This document shows, piece by piece, positions 1-8,756 of a DNA stretch of 64,000 nucleotides. The stretch comes from Nocardia transvalensis (GTDB lineage: Bacteria; Actinomycetota; Actinomycetes; Mycobacteriales; Mycobacteriaceae): contig NZ_JADLQQ010000012.1 of NCBI RefSeq assembly GCF_015477765.1, positions 186,001 to 250,000 of the forward strand. Direction: 5' to 3'. The position numbers and the translations under genes were made by a program. Position 1 is the first letter of the stretch. The number at the start of each line of letters is the position of its first letter. Under the pieces are notes generated by a model that searched no databases, was not told where the DNA came from, and saw only the letters and a list, made by a program, of their open reading frames with translations.

Positions 1-1149
1 TCTGGTGTCGATCTTGTCGAGGGCCGTCCGGTAGAGGTCGTCGGGGTTCGCGCCCTCCTTGCGCTCGGGCCACAGGAAGTCCTCGGTGTAGCTGGCGAAG
101 CATTCGTTCATGCAGATGTCGGACCAGCGGGTGATCGACATCGAATCGCCCCACCACTGGTGTGCGTTCTCGTGCACCACGACGTCGAGCTTCTTCGCCC
201 ACCCCGCATACACCGGCCGCGACTGCGTCTCCAGGGAGAACTTGATGTCGTTGGACATGTACGTGCCGCCACCGGCCTCGAACGGGTAAGGGCCGTACAG
301 ATCTTCGAGGAAGTCCAGGATCTCGGGCAGGCGCTGCTCCAGATGCCGCCGATCCTCCATCCCCGGCGCGAACGCACTGATCAAGGGGGTGCCGTTGGCG
401 CGCTGCTGGTCGAGATAGGTGAACTTATCGATGGCGACAGTGGACAGGTAGCTGATCATCGGCGTGTTCATCCGCCACGTCACGGTGCGCCGGTCGCCGG
501 TCACCTCGTCCTGCGTGCGGACGCCGTTGGACACCACGTCCCATTCCTGGGGAACAGTGGTGTGAATGGTGTAGGTGGCCTTGTCGGTCGGTGTGTCGTT
601 GACCGGGTACCACAGCGGTGCCCCGTGCGGCTGACCGGAGACGAATGCGCCGCCGTCCGGGGTGTAGTAGAAGCCTTCGTCGGATTCCGTGCGCGCACCG
701 GAGTAGTCCACGACGACCGTGAACGGCAGCAGGGGCAGCAGGGGTACCGCGGGGGTGATGGTCAGCTCGTGGTCGTCGTTGCGATCGAACCTCGCGGGCA
801 TGCCGTTGACGCTGACGCCGGTCACGTCGGGCCCCTTGTAGTCCAGATTGAAGGCCGTCAGCAGCTGAGTGGCCTTGGCCGTGATGGTCGCCTTGCCGGT
901 CAGCGTGTGCGTCGGCGGGTCGTAATCGATGGCGAGATCGTAGTTGTCGACGTCGTAGCCGCCGTTGCCGTCCATCGGGTAATACGGGTCGCCGAGGCCG
1001 GGGGAGCCCACGGTGGGGTTGGCGATGCCCGCGGAGCCGGTGGGTGGTTCGGCGCCGGCCGTCGCGATCGGACCGCACACCAGCGCGGCGGCGATCACCA
1101 GACACGTTTGCCGACGCAGGTTTCGGCCGGACTTCCGAGTGATGACCAT
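1..1149 (-). CDS. Secreted M1-family zinc aminopeptidase, partial (C-terminus beyond window)
   Basis: The frame is open from an ATG at 1149 to the window edge (383 codons), so the C-terminal part is missing. Residues 1-32 look like a signal peptide: basic start, hydrophobic core, then an Ala-rich cleavage region (ATAGA-EP). An M1 beta-domain follows. The zinc site HENAH (HExxH, first His about residue 326) is followed by QWWGD and then by NECFASYTED, which supplies the third ligand, the M1 pattern being HExxH-(18)-E. The family removes N-terminal residues from peptides using one Zn2+, and this copy should act outside the membrane. It lies on the same strand downstream of etfBA, but a hairpin separates them, so it is probably its own unit. 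Family assignment is firm; peptide preference cannot be read. Confidence 0.88.
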   Translation of the reverse strand, partial: MVITRKSGRNLRRQTCLVIAAALVCGPIATAGAEPPTGSAGIANPTVGSPGLGDPYYPMDGNGGYDVDNYDLAIDYDPPTHTLTGKATITAKATQLLTAFNLDYKGPDVTGVSVNGMPARFDRNDDHELTITPAVPLLPLLPFTVVVDYSGARTESDEGFYYTPDGGAFVSGQPHGAPLWYPVNDTPTDKATYTIHTTVPQEWDVVSNGVRTQDEVTGDRRTVTWRMNTPMISYLSTVAIDKFTYLDQQRANGTPLISAFAPGMEDRRHLEQRLPEILDFLEDLYGPYPFEAGGGTYMSNDIKFSLETQSRPVYAGWAKKLDVVVHENAHQWWGDSMSITRWSDICMNECFASYTEDFLWPERKEGANPDDLYRTALDKIDTR

Positions 1150-1257
1150 CCTGTGGATCCTCCCCCGCGGCATACGGAATATTTCCGATCGAAAGCTTAA
1201 CTCGCCTCAACTACTTCGGCATCTCGAATTGCGTTGCCGGACCGGGGAAAACACGAA

Positions 1258-1307
1258 CGGCCCGCCGAACCCTTTGTCGCACAAGCGATATCGGGTCCGA
1301 CGGGCCG
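1258..1307 (-). terminator. Possible terminator hairpin after etfA
   Basis: CGGCCCGCC at 1258-1266 pairs with the facing arm GACGGGCCG (1299-1307), with one mismatch. The element lies just beyond the etfA stop and before the peptidase start. There is no U-tract, which is common in actinobacteria. The call rests on position and pairing only. Confidence 0.35.
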
Positions 1308-1321
1308 AACGTCGGGGAGCC

Positions 1322-2281
1322 TCAGCCCTTGTGGGACTTCACGGCCTCGGTCAGCTGCGGGGCGACGTTGAACAGGTCGCCCACGATGCCGTAGTCGCTG
1401 ATCTCGAAGATCGGCGCCTCTTCGTCCTTGTTGACGGCGACGATGGTCTTCGAGGTCTGCATGCCCGCGCGGTGCTGGATGGCGCCGGAGATGCCCAGCG
1501 CGATGTACAGCTGCGGGGAGACCGTCTTACCGGTCTGGCCGACCTGGAACTGGCCCGGGTAGTAGCCCGAGTCGACGGCGGCACGCGAGGCGCCGACCGC
1601 GGCACCCAGCGCGTCGGCCAGCGGCTCGACGACCTTGTGGAAGTTGTCCTCGCTGCCGACACCGCGGCCACCGGAGACCACGATGGTGGCCTCGGTGAGC
1701 TCCGGGCGGTCGCCGCCGACGACGGGCTCGCGGGAGGTCACCTTGGTGACGCCCTCTTCCTGAGCCGGAACCTCGACGGTCACCTTCTCGCCGGCGCCCT
1801 GCTGCGGCTGGGCCTCGATGGCGCCCGGGCGCACCGAGATCACCGGCACGTCGCCGGTGGCCTTGGCGTCGACGGTGAACGCGCCACCGAAGATGGAGTG
1901 CACGACCGAGCCGTCGCCGTTGATCGCGATGACGTCGACCAGCAGACCGGAGCCGATGCGCGCGGCGAGGCGGCCCGACACCTCCTTGCCCTCGGCCGAG
2001 GCGGCCACCAGAACTGCTGCGGGCGAAACGGATTCGACGAGACCGGCGAGCACGTCGACCTTCGGCGTCACCAGGAACGCCTCGGTGTCCTCGGATTCGG
2101 CGACGTAGATCTTCTCGGCGCCGGCCGCGGTCAGCGCGTCGGCCAGCTTGTCGGCGGTGCCGGGCGCGCCGAGCACGACGGCGGCCGGGGTGCCCAGGGT
2201 GCGGGCGGCGGTCAGCAGTTCGGTGGTGACCTTCTTGGGCGCACCTTCGGCGTGCTCCACGAGCACAAGTACTTCTGCCAT
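1322..2281 (-). CDS. etfA: Electron transfer flavoprotein alpha subunit
   Basis: This is a 319-residue protein of normal EtfA length. The N-terminal half begins MAEVLVLVEH and has the ETF alpha/beta fold. The C-terminal FAD domain carries the family signature (VSGGRGVGSEDNF, about 215-227; YYPGQFQVGQTGK; ALGISGAIQHRAGM), where the Arg and the SGAIQH segment contact FAD. With EtfB it takes electrons from acyl-CoA dehydrogenases and passes them to ETF:quinone oxidoreductase. A good ribosome site (AGGAGA) lies 7-8 nt before the ATG. The gene follows etfB after 39 bp in the same direction, so the two form one operon (fixAB/Rv3029c-Rv3028c arrangement). Confidence 0.97.
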   Translation of the reverse strand: MAEVLVLVEHAEGAPKKVTTELLTAARTLGTPAAVVLGAPGTADKLADALTAAGAEKIYVAESEDTEAFLVTPKVDVLAGLVESVSPAAVLVAASAEGKEVSGRLAARIGSGLLVDVIAINGDGSVVHSIFGGAFTVDAKATGDVPVISVRPGAIEAQPQQGAGEKVTVEVPAQEEGVTKVTSREPVVGGDRPELTEATIVVSGGRGVGSEDNFHKVVEPLADALGAAVGASRAAVDSGYYPGQFQVGQTGKTVSPQLYIALGISGAIQHRAGMQTSKTIVAVNKDEEAPIFEISDYGIVGDLFNVAPQLTEAVKSHKG

Positions 2282-2320
2282 TTTTCTATCTCCTGAAGTG
2301 TGTTGGCTCGGGGGCGGAAA

Positions 2321-3106
2321 TCAGATGATCTTCTGGCCGATGAGGTACTGGGCGATCTGCTGGCCGCCCTCGCCCTCGTCGACGATCTTCTCGCCCGCCG
2401 TGCGCGGCGGCTTCGGGGTGACACCGGTGACCGCGGAGCCCGCGTTGCCCACACCGACGGTCGACGGGTCGATGCCCAGATCGGCCAGGGTGAAGGTCTG
2501 CACTTCCTTCTTCTTGGCGGCCATGATGCCCTTGAAGGACGGGAAGCGCGGCTCGTTGATCTTCTCGTTCACCGAGACGATGGCCGGCAGGGTGGCCTCG
2601 AGCTTGAACACGCCCTCGTCGGTCTCGCGCTCGCCGGTCACCTTGTCGCCGTCCACGGTCAGCTTGCGCAGGTGCGTCAGCTGCGGGATGCCCAGGTACT
2701 CGGCGATGATGGCGGGCACGGCACCGGCCCGGCCGTCGGTGGACTCGTTGCCGGCGATGACCAGCTCCACACCCTCGATCTGGCCCAGCGCGCCGGCCAG
2801 GACCCACGCGGTCTGCACGGCGTCGGAGCCGTGGATCGCGGCGTCGTTCACATGGATGGCCTTGTCGGCACCCATGGACAGGGCCTTGCGGATGGCCTCG
2901 GTGGCCCGATCCGGACCCATCGCGAGCACGGTGACCTCGCCGCCCTGGGCCTCCTTGATCAGCAGGGCCTCTTCGACGGCACGCTCGTTGATCTCGTCCA
3001 GAATCGCATCGGCGGCTTCCCGGTCCAGGGTGTAGTCACCGTCGGTCAGCTTGCGCTCGGACCAGGTGTCGGGAACCTGCTTGATCAGTACGACGATGTT
3101 CGGCAT
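2321..3106 (-). CDS. etfB: Electron transfer flavoprotein beta subunit
   Basis: This is a 261-residue EtfB. It starts MPNIVVLIKQVPDTW, contains the AMP-site region (VLAMGPDRATEAIRKALSMG, then LVIAGNESTDG) and the LPAIVSVNEKINEPRFPS segment that resembles the ETF-beta recognition loop. EtfB binds AMP structurally and docks to dehydrogenase partners. It is the first gene of the etfBA operon. An AGGAGG lies 13 nt before the ATG, a longer spacing than usual. Upstream, the 187-bp gap shared with a divergent methyltransferase contains a strong inverted repeat that probably controls this promoter. Confidence 0.97.
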   Translation of the reverse strand: MPNIVVLIKQVPDTWSERKLTDGDYTLDREAADAILDEINERAVEEALLIKEAQGGEVTVLAMGPDRATEAIRKALSMGADKAIHVNDAAIHGSDAVQTAWVLAGALGQIEGVELVIAGNESTDGRAGAVPAIIAEYLGIPQLTHLRKLTVDGDKVTGERETDEGVFKLEATLPAIVSVNEKINEPRFPSFKGIMAAKKKEVQTFTLADLGIDPSTVGVGNAGSAVTGVTPKPPRTAGEKIVDEGEGGQQIAQYLIGQKII

Positions 3107-3200
3107 TGGTCTTCGTCGACCTCCTGTTCTGATGGCACGTGAGGTGGGGTCGCACGATCGGGCCGTACGTCCACGAATAGCTCGGCACGGACATTACCCT

Positions 3201-3230
3201 ACGTTAAGTTACTCATGGGTAACTTACGGT
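3201..3230. promoter_or_regulatory. Inverted-repeat operator between etfB and the methyltransferase
   Basis: TAAGTTAC (3205-3212) and GTAACTTA (3219-3226) are perfect 8-bp inverted arms around a 6-bp spacer. This is the usual geometry for a TetR-type dimer. It sits about 100 bp upstream of etfB and 70 bp upstream of the divergent gene. No regulator can be assigned from the sequence; control tied to fatty-acid oxidation is an inference from etfBA. Confidence 0.55.
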
Positions 3231-3293
3231 GTGATGTTCTGCATCACCACTCCGAGTCCTGGTGTGATAGTGCCAACCGCTAACGTCGGGTGA

Positions 3294-4088
3294 ATGAGTG
3301 AGGCCGTTTACTCCCTTCCCGCGGGGGAGTCCGCTCCCGTGGAACCGCTGCCGCTGACCGGCGAGCGGACGGTGCCGGGCATTGCGGAGGAGAACTACTG
3401 GTTCCGCCGTCACGAGATCGTCTACGCGCGGCTGCTCGAGCGCTGCGCGGGCCGGGTGGTGCTGGAGGCCGGCTCGGGGGAAGGCTACGGCGCCAACATG
3501 ATCGCCGGTGTGGCCGAGCGGGTGATCGGGCTGGATTACGACGCGAGCGCGGTCGAGCATGTGCGCGCGGCCTATCCGCGGGTGGAGATGGTTATGGGGA
3601 ACCTTGCGGATCTGCCCGTCGACGACGGCTCGGTCGATGTCGTGGTCAATTTCCAGGTCATCGAACATCTCTGGGACCAGGCGCAGTTCCTGCGGGAGTG
3701 CCTGCGCGTGCTGCGGCCGGGCGGTGAGCTGCTCATCAGCACCCCGAATCGGATCACCTTCTCGCCGGGGCGGGATACGCCGTTGAATCCCTTCCACACC
3801 CGGGAACTGAACGCCGCGGAGCTGTCGGAACTGTTGGTGGCGGCCGGATTCGAGGTCGAGGTGATGACCGGCGTGCATCACGGCCCGGAACTGGTTGCGC
3901 TGGACGCCAAGTGGGGTGGGTCGATCATCGACGCGCAGATCCAGCGCGCGCTGGCCGGTGAGCCGTGGCCCGCGGAGCTGGCCGCCGACGTCGCCGCCGT
4001 GCGCACCGACGATTTCGCGCTGCGGGCCGAGGATATCGACGCGAGCCTCGATCTGGTCGCGGTCGCGGTGAAGCCGCGAGAACGGTGA
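3294..4088 (+). CDS. Class I SAM-dependent methyltransferase (Rv3030-like)
   Basis: This is a 264-residue enzyme of the Methyltransf_11 type. SAM motif I is VVLEAGSGEGYGANM (about 54-68). An acidic residue at the end of strand 2 (GLDYDAS) and a post-motif region VDVVVNFQVIEHLWD match ubiquinone/menaquinone-type methyltransferases. In Mycobacterium the gene in this position (Rv3030) precedes Rv3031 and Rv3032, which act in methylglucose lipopolysaccharide synthesis. The gene overlaps nothing but lies only 4 bp before the GH57 start, so the three genes form one operon. The substrate (a sugar hydroxyl of a glucan, or another acceptor) is inferred from context. No strong ribosome site is visible before ATG 3294. 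Confidence 0.88.
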   Translation: MSEAVYSLPAGESAPVEPLPLTGERTVPGIAEENYWFRRHEIVYARLLERCAGRVVLEAGSGEGYGANMIAGVAERVIGLDYDASAVEHVRAAYPRVEMVMGNLADLPVDDGSVDVVVNFQVIEHLWDQAQFLRECLRVLRPGGELLISTPNRITFSPGRDTPLNPFHTRELNAAELSELLVAAGFEVEVMTGVHHGPELVALDAKWGGSIIDAQIQRALAGEPWPAELAADVAAVRTDDFALRAEDIDASLDLVAVAVKPRER

Positions 4089-4092
4089 AGTC

Positions 4093-5703
4093 TTGAGCGC
4101 CAACGCTGTTCCCGGTCAGTTCACCCTGGTGCTGCATTCCCATCTGCCGTGGCTGGCCCATCACGGCCGCTGGCCGGTCGGTGAGGAATGGCTCTATCAA
4201 TCCTGGGCGGCCTCTTATCTTCCGGTCGCGCAGGTGCTGAAAACCCTGGCCGCCGAGGGCCGTTCACATCTGCTGAGCTTCGGTATCACCCCGGTGCTGG
4301 CCGCGCAGCTCGACGATCCGCACTGCCTGGCCGGGATGCATCACTGGCTGGGCAACTGGCAGCTGCGCGCCGACGAGGCGGCGGTGTCGGGCAACCTCGC
4401 GCTGGGCCGCTACGAACATCGGCTGGCCACCGCGGCGCTGGCCGATTTCGAGCGGCACTGGCGGCACGGCGGATCGCCGGTGTGGCGGGAGCTGATCGAC
4501 GCCGGGGCCCTCGAGCTGCTGGGCGGGCCGCTGGCGCATCCGTTCCAGCCTTTGCTGGATGCGCGGCTGCGATCGTTCGAACTCACCGAGGGGCTGGCCG
4601 ATGCCCGGCACCGATGGGGCCACACCCCCTCCGGTATCTGGGCGCCCGAATGCGGATTCACCCCGGGCATGGAAACCGGTTATGCGGCAGCGGGTGTGAC
4701 GCATTTCATGGTCGACGGTCCCGCCCTGCGCGGCGACACCACGCTGGGGCGGCCGGTGTGGGACTCCGATGTGGTCGCCTTCGGGCGAGATCTGCAGGTC
4801 AGCTACAGGGTGTGGTCGCCGAAATCCGGCTATCCGGGCCACGCTCACTACCGCGACTTCCATCACTACGACCACGACACCGGCCTCAAACCGGCACGGG
4901 TCACCGGCAAGCAGGTCGCGGGACCCGACAAGGCCCCTTACGACCCGGATTTGGCCGCCGCGGCGGTCCGCCGCGATGTCGACGACTTCGTCCGGACCGT
5001 GCGGGAGCGACTGATCGGCGAATCCGAGCGCATCGGGCGGCCCGCGCTGGTGGTGGCCGCGTTCGACACCGAACTGTTCGGGCACTGGTGGCACGAGGGC
5101 CCGCAGTGGCTCGAGCAGGTGCTGCGGGCGCTGCCCGAGGCCGGGGTCACCGTCGGCACCCTCGCCGACGCCCGCGAGCGGGGCTACGTGGGGGAATCGG
5201 TGCAGCTCGCGGACTCCTCCTGGGGTTCGGGCAAGGACTGGCGGGTCTGGGCCGGAGAGCAGGTGTCCGATCTCGTGGAGCTCAATGCCGACATCGTGCG
5301 CCTGACGCTGGACACCCTGGACAAGATGCGCGCCCAGACCGGGGGCGGCGGGGTGCGCGACCGGGTCGCCGACCAATTGCTGCGCGAGGCGATCCTCACC
5401 GTGTCCAGTGATTGGGCCTTCATGGTCAGCAAGGACTCGGCCGCCGGTTACGCTCGCGACCGCGCCCATGAGCACGCCCATGCCGTCCGGGAGATCGCCG
5501 GTGCCGTCGCTGCGGGCCAACTCGCCAAAGCCGGGCAGTTGGCGGCAGGATGGTACGCGGCCGACGGACTGTTTCCGGCCCTTGACGCACGACGGCTCGG
5601 GCGGGAGAGCGGCGATAGCCCTGCCACCGGCGGGAGCGACGGACCCGGAGGAGGCAGCTTGCGTAACCACGTAGGGGACCGCGGACGCCGCATCCAACAC
5701 TGA
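4093..5703 (+). CDS. GH57 1,4-alpha-glucan branching-type enzyme (Rv3031-like)
   Basis: This is a 536-residue GH57 protein that starts at TTG 4093, four bases after the previous stop. The N-terminal barrel motif is LVLHSHLPWLAHHGRWP. The catalytic nucleophile is Glu186 in GIWAPECGF, and the acid/base is Asp325 in AAFDTELFGHWWHEG; both fit the family. The C-terminal helical domain (DUF1957) follows, with SSWGSGKDWRVW and VSSDWAFMVSKDSA. Family members transfer alpha-1,4 glucan segments to make alpha-1,6 branches. With the flanking methyltransferase and GT4 genes the likely product is methylglucose lipopolysaccharide or a related cytosolic glucan. The last 30 residues are Gly/Arg-rich and not conserved. 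Confidence 0.92.
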   Translation: MSANAVPGQFTLVLHSHLPWLAHHGRWPVGEEWLYQSWAASYLPVAQVLKTLAAEGRSHLLSFGITPVLAAQLDDPHCLAGMHHWLGNWQLRADEAAVSGNLALGRYEHRLATAALADFERHWRHGGSPVWRELIDAGALELLGGPLAHPFQPLLDARLRSFELTEGLADARHRWGHTPSGIWAPECGFTPGMETGYAAAGVTHFMVDGPALRGDTTLGRPVWDSDVVAFGRDLQVSYRVWSPKSGYPGHAHYRDFHHYDHDTGLKPARVTGKQVAGPDKAPYDPDLAAAAVRRDVDDFVRTVRERLIGESERIGRPALVVAAFDTELFGHWWHEGPQWLEQVLRALPEAGVTVGTLADARERGYVGESVQLADSSWGSGKDWRVWAGEQVSDLVELNADIVRLTLDTLDKMRAQTGGGGVRDRVADQLLREAILTVSSDWAFMVSKDSAAGYARDRAHEHAHAVREIAGAVAAGQLAKAGQLAAGWYAADGLFPALDARRLGRESGDSPATGGSDGPGGGSLRNHVGDRGRRIQH

Positions 5704-5712
5704 AGGACCCGC

Positions 5713-6975
5713 ATGAAGATATTGATGGTGTCGTGGGAGTACCCACCGGTCGTGGTCGGCGGGCTGGGTCGGCATGTGCATCACCTGGCCACCGAACTGG
5801 CCCACGCGGGGCACGAGGTGGTCGTGCTGGCGCGCCGCCCCATGGGTACCGATGCCACGACCCATCCCACGCACACTTTCATCGAGGACCGGGTGCTGGT
5901 GGTCGCCGTCGCCGAGGATCCGCCGTGCTTCGACTTCGGCGAGGACATGCTGGCGTGGACGCTGGCCATGGGGCACGCGATGGTGCGGGCGGGTATCGCA
6001 CTGAGCAAGCCGGGTATCGCCGACGGTTGGACGCCGGATGTGGTGCACGCCCACGACTGGCTGGTCGCGCATCCGGCGATCGCCCTGGCCGAGCATTACG
6101 ACGTTCCGCTGGTGTCGACGATTCACGCCACCGAGGCCGGGCGGCACAGCGGCTGGGTGTCCGGGCGGGTGAACCGGCAGGTGCATTCGGTCGAATGGTG
6201 GTTGGCGCGCGAATCCGATGCGCTCATCACGTGTTCGACGTCCATGCAGGACGAGGTCGAGCGGCTCTACGGTCCCGAGCTGGTGCCGGTGACGGTGATC
6301 CGCAACGGAATCGACGTGGGGGCGTGGGCTTTTCGGGAACGGGTCCGGCGTTCGGGTCCGCCGCGGCTGTTGTATGTGGGCCGATTGGAATACGAGAAGG
6401 GCGTGCAGGACGCCATTGCCGCGCTGCCGCGAATCCGGCGGGCGTATCCGGGCACGACGCTCACCGTCGCCGGTGTCGGCACCCAGTTCGAGTGGCTGCG
6501 TGAGCGTGCCCGCGTCCACCGGGTGGCGCGGGCGGTGAATTTCGTCGGCCGCCTCGACCATGCCGAACTGCTGGGCTGGCTGCACGGCGCCGATGCGATC
6601 GTGCTGCCCAGCCGCTACGAACCGTTCGGCATCGTGGCCCTCGAAGCCGCCGCCGCCGGAACGCCTTTGGTGACCTCCACCGCAGGCGGCCTCGGCGAAC
6701 TGGTGATCGACGGTGTCACCGGCGCCTCCTTCGCGCCCGCCGACGTGAACGGTCTGGTCGACGCGGTCGACGCGGTCCTCGCCGACCCCGTCGCCGCGCA
6801 GGCCCGCGCCTACGCCGCCCGCGAACGCCTCACCGCCGACTTCTCCTGGGACGTCGTCGCCGCCGAGACCATCCAGGTCTACCAGGCCGCCAAGCGCCGT
6901 GTCCGCAATCCCCTCGGCCGCCCCTCCATCGTGGATCGTCCCCTGCCCGAACGGGATCCGAACAACCCGCTGTAG
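5713..6975 (+). CDS. GT4 alpha-glucosyltransferase (Rv3032-like)
   Basis: This is a 420-residue GT-B enzyme. The N-terminal domain opens MKILMVSWEYPPVVVGGLGRH, the glycogen-synthase-like donor/acceptor loop. The C-terminal domain has GRLEYEKGVQDAI and the retaining GT4 EX7E motif in SRYEPFGIVALEAAAAGTP. Mycobacterial Rv3032 elongates alpha-1,4 glucan for methylglucose lipopolysaccharide and contributes to glycogen. AAGGA at 5703-5707 is the ribosome site, and the gene starts 10 bp after the GH57 stop. It is the last gene of the methyltransferase-GH57-GT4 operon. A PadR gene on the same strand begins 51 bp later. Confidence 0.93.
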   Translation: MKILMVSWEYPPVVVGGLGRHVHHLATELAHAGHEVVVLARRPMGTDATTHPTHTFIEDRVLVVAVAEDPPCFDFGEDMLAWTLAMGHAMVRAGIALSKPGIADGWTPDVVHAHDWLVAHPAIALAEHYDVPLVSTIHATEAGRHSGWVSGRVNRQVHSVEWWLARESDALITCSTSMQDEVERLYGPELVPVTVIRNGIDVGAWAFRERVRRSGPPRLLYVGRLEYEKGVQDAIAALPRIRRAYPGTTLTVAGVGTQFEWLRERARVHRVARAVNFVGRLDHAELLGWLHGADAIVLPSRYEPFGIVALEAAAAGTPLVTSTAGGLGELVIDGVTGASFAPADVNGLVDAVDAVLADPVAAQARAYAARERLTADFSWDVVAAETIQVYQAAKRRVRNPLGRPSIVDRPLPERDPNNPL

Positions 6976-7026
6976 ACCGGTGCATCGGCGGCATACCCGC
7001 CGCGGCGGCTGGGATAACCTGCGGGT

Positions 7027-7704
7027 ATGGGTGTGCCTACGACGCGGATGTTGGTGTTGGCGGTGGTGCGGTTGCTGCAGCCGGTGCACGGGTACGACGT
7101 GCGGCGGGAACTGTTGTCGTGGCGCGCGGACGATTGGGCCAACGTCAAACCAGGGTCGATCTACGGGGCCTTGAAGACACTGCAGCGAGACGGGCTGGTC
7201 GCGGTCGAGGGGGTGGGGCAGGACGGGGCGCGGCCGGAGCGGACGACGTACCGGATGACGGCCGAGGGGGAGAAGGTGTTCGGCGATCTGCTGCGCGAGG
7301 CGCTGTGGTCGACCGAACAGCCCAAACACCCGTACTACGCGACGGTTTCGTTGCTGCCGTATGCGTCGCGCGACGATGTCATCGCCGCGCTGCGCAGCCG
7401 CATCCTGAAGTTCGAGGCCGATCTGATCTTTCTGGAGCGGGAGGTGCAGCAAGTACTCGAAGGCTCCGGCAACCCGCTCGAGGATCGGCCCCATCACGTC
7501 GCCGACAACATCCAGCTGGCCGCCGACCACACCCGCGCAGATTTGGAGTGGTCGCGAAATACCTTGCGGCGCATAGAAAGTGGTGAGCTGGATGTGTGGG
7601 ATGCCGAACCGTACCCGTCGATGGGCCCGAGGCGTCGTGAGCCCGATCCGAACGAGGGTTGGTCGCGGCAGCGTCAACGCATCCGAGCTCGTAAGCCGCG
7701 CTAA
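7027..7704 (+). CDS. PadR-family transcriptional regulator
   Basis: This is a 225-residue protein with an N-terminal winged helix typical of PadR: LQPVHGYDVRRELLSW, then KPGSIYGALKTLQRDGLV and TYRMTAEGEKVFGDLL (about 17-90). A C-terminal helical dimerisation region (Vir_act_alpha_C-like, LRSRILKFEADLIFLEREV) follows. PadR proteins usually repress efflux or detoxification genes and release DNA on ligand binding. It lies directly upstream of an ABC exporter pair, and an inverted repeat with AT-rich arms sits right after its stop, over the exporter promoter. This strongly suggests that it represses the exporter. The last 40 residues are basic and variable. Confidence 0.92.
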   Translation: MGVPTTRMLVLAVVRLLQPVHGYDVRRELLSWRADDWANVKPGSIYGALKTLQRDGLVAVEGVGQDGARPERTTYRMTAEGEKVFGDLLREALWSTEQPKHPYYATVSLLPYASRDDVIAALRSRILKFEADLIFLEREVQQVLEGSGNPLEDRPHHVADNIQLAADHTRADLEWSRNTLRRIESGELDVWDAEPYPSMGPRRREPDPNEGWSRQRQRIRARKPR

Positions 7705-7707
7705 CCA

Positions 7708-7766
7708 TATTCAAGCCTGAATAGTAAAGCTTGATTATTCGAGCCATCGTTCCTACCGTTGTCGGC
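7708..7766 (+). promoter_or_regulatory. Promoter with PadR-type operator; predicts a leaderless mRNA
   Basis: TTGATT (7731-7736), a 17-bp spacer, TACCGT (7754-7759), 7 bp, then ATG at 7767. No ribosome site precedes this ATG, so transcription probably starts at or next to it. TATTCA-AGCC-TGAATA (7708-7723) is a perfect inverted repeat, and ATTCAAGC (7709-7716) is mirrored by GCTTGATT (7729-7736), which covers the -35. A repressor bound here would block RNA polymerase. Confidence 0.6.
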
Positions 7767-8756
7767 ATGGAAACGATGGCTACGGTTCGTAGCCACACCC
7801 GAACCTCGGTGATCCGAGTTCGAGGATTGGCACGGACTTTTCATACGAAGACAGGTCCCGTCGAGGCCGTGAGAGGTATCGACTTCGACGTGGAACAGGG
7901 GGAGATCGTCGGCCTGCTGGGCCCCAACGGTGCCGGAAAGACGACCACGCTGCGCATGATCGCGACCCTGCTCGCACCGACCGCGGGCGAGGCGGCGGTT
8001 GCCGACGCCGATCTGCGGACCGATCCGCGCACCGTGCGCTCGCGCATCGGCTATGTCGCCCAGGGCGGCGCGACCAATGACGAAGAACCTGTCATCGACC
8101 AATTGGTGCTACAGGCAAGGCTTTTCGGGTTGGGCAAGGCCGAAGCTGTTCGCAACGCCGAAGCGCTGCTGACCACCTTGGAACTCGACGGCCTGGGCCG
8201 CCGGCGCTGCCGGGAATTGTCCGGTGGGCAACGGCGGCGCGTCGACATCGCCCTCGGCCTGGTGCACCGGCCCGGCCTGATCTATCTCGACGAACCCACC
8301 ACCGGCCTCGATCCGCAGAGCCGGGCACATCTTTGGGAGCACATCCGCCGACTGCGCGCCGAGGGGACGACAATCGTGCTCACCACCCACTACCTCGAGG
8401 AGGCCGACGCGCTGTGCGACCGGATCCTGGTGATGGATCACGGCGTCATCGTCGCCTCGGGCACGCCCGACGAGCTCAAGCAGCGCATCGCGGGTGATGT
8501 CATCAGTCTCGAAATCGCCGATGAACAGGCCGATCTGGCGATTCGGGTGGCCGACTCGGTGCTGGAGCTGCGCTCGAAACTGCACGCCGACGGGCTGGTA
8601 CATCTCACTGTCGACCGCGGCGATGCGGCGGTGGTGCCGCTGCTGCACGCCTTGCACGAAAACGGCGTCAGCCCAGGTTCTCTGACCGTCAAACGACCCA
8701 GCCTCGACGACGTGTTCCTCACCGTCACCGGGCGATCCCTGCGGGAGGAGAAATGA
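7767..8756 (+). CDS. ABC exporter ATP-binding protein (DrrA-type)
   Basis: This is a 329-residue protein from ATG 7767; an in-frame TTG at 7731 lies inside the operator and is not used. Walker A is LLGPNGAGKTTTLRM, the signature is LSGGQRRRVDIALGL, Walker B is LIYLDEPTTGLDP, and the switch His is in LTTHYLEEAD. The last 80 residues are the DrrA C-terminal domain (PSLDDVFLTVTGRSLREEK), which pairs with its permease. The family energises export of drugs or lipids. Its stop overlaps the permease start (ATGA), so the two are translationally coupled. The PadR gene upstream is the likely regulator; substrate unknown. Confidence 0.93.
   Translation: METMATVRSHTRTSVIRVRGLARTFHTKTGPVEAVRGIDFDVEQGEIVGLLGPNGAGKTTTLRMIATLLAPTAGEAAVADADLRTDPRTVRSRIGYVAQGGATNDEEPVIDQLVLQARLFGLGKAEAVRNAEALLTTLELDGLGRRRCRELSGGQRRRVDIALGLVHRPGLIYLDEPTTGLDPQSRAHLWEHIRRLRAEGTTIVLTTHYLEEADALCDRILVMDHGVIVASGTPDELKQRIAGDVISLEIADEQADLAIRVADSVLELRSKLHADGLVHLTVDRGDAAVVPLLHALHENGVSPGSLTVKRPSLDDVFLTVTGRSLREEK

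Noticed and set aside
160..1200. A 346-codon plus-strand frame at the left edge
   Set aside because: It is antisense to the M1 peptidase with its HExxH zinc site and has no ribosome site.
4264..7677. A continuous 1137-codon open frame on the minus strand
   Set aside because: It lies opposite three clear plus-strand genes (GH57, GT4, PadR) and has His/Arg/Pro/Gly-rich composition with no family. It is an antisense artefact of high GC.
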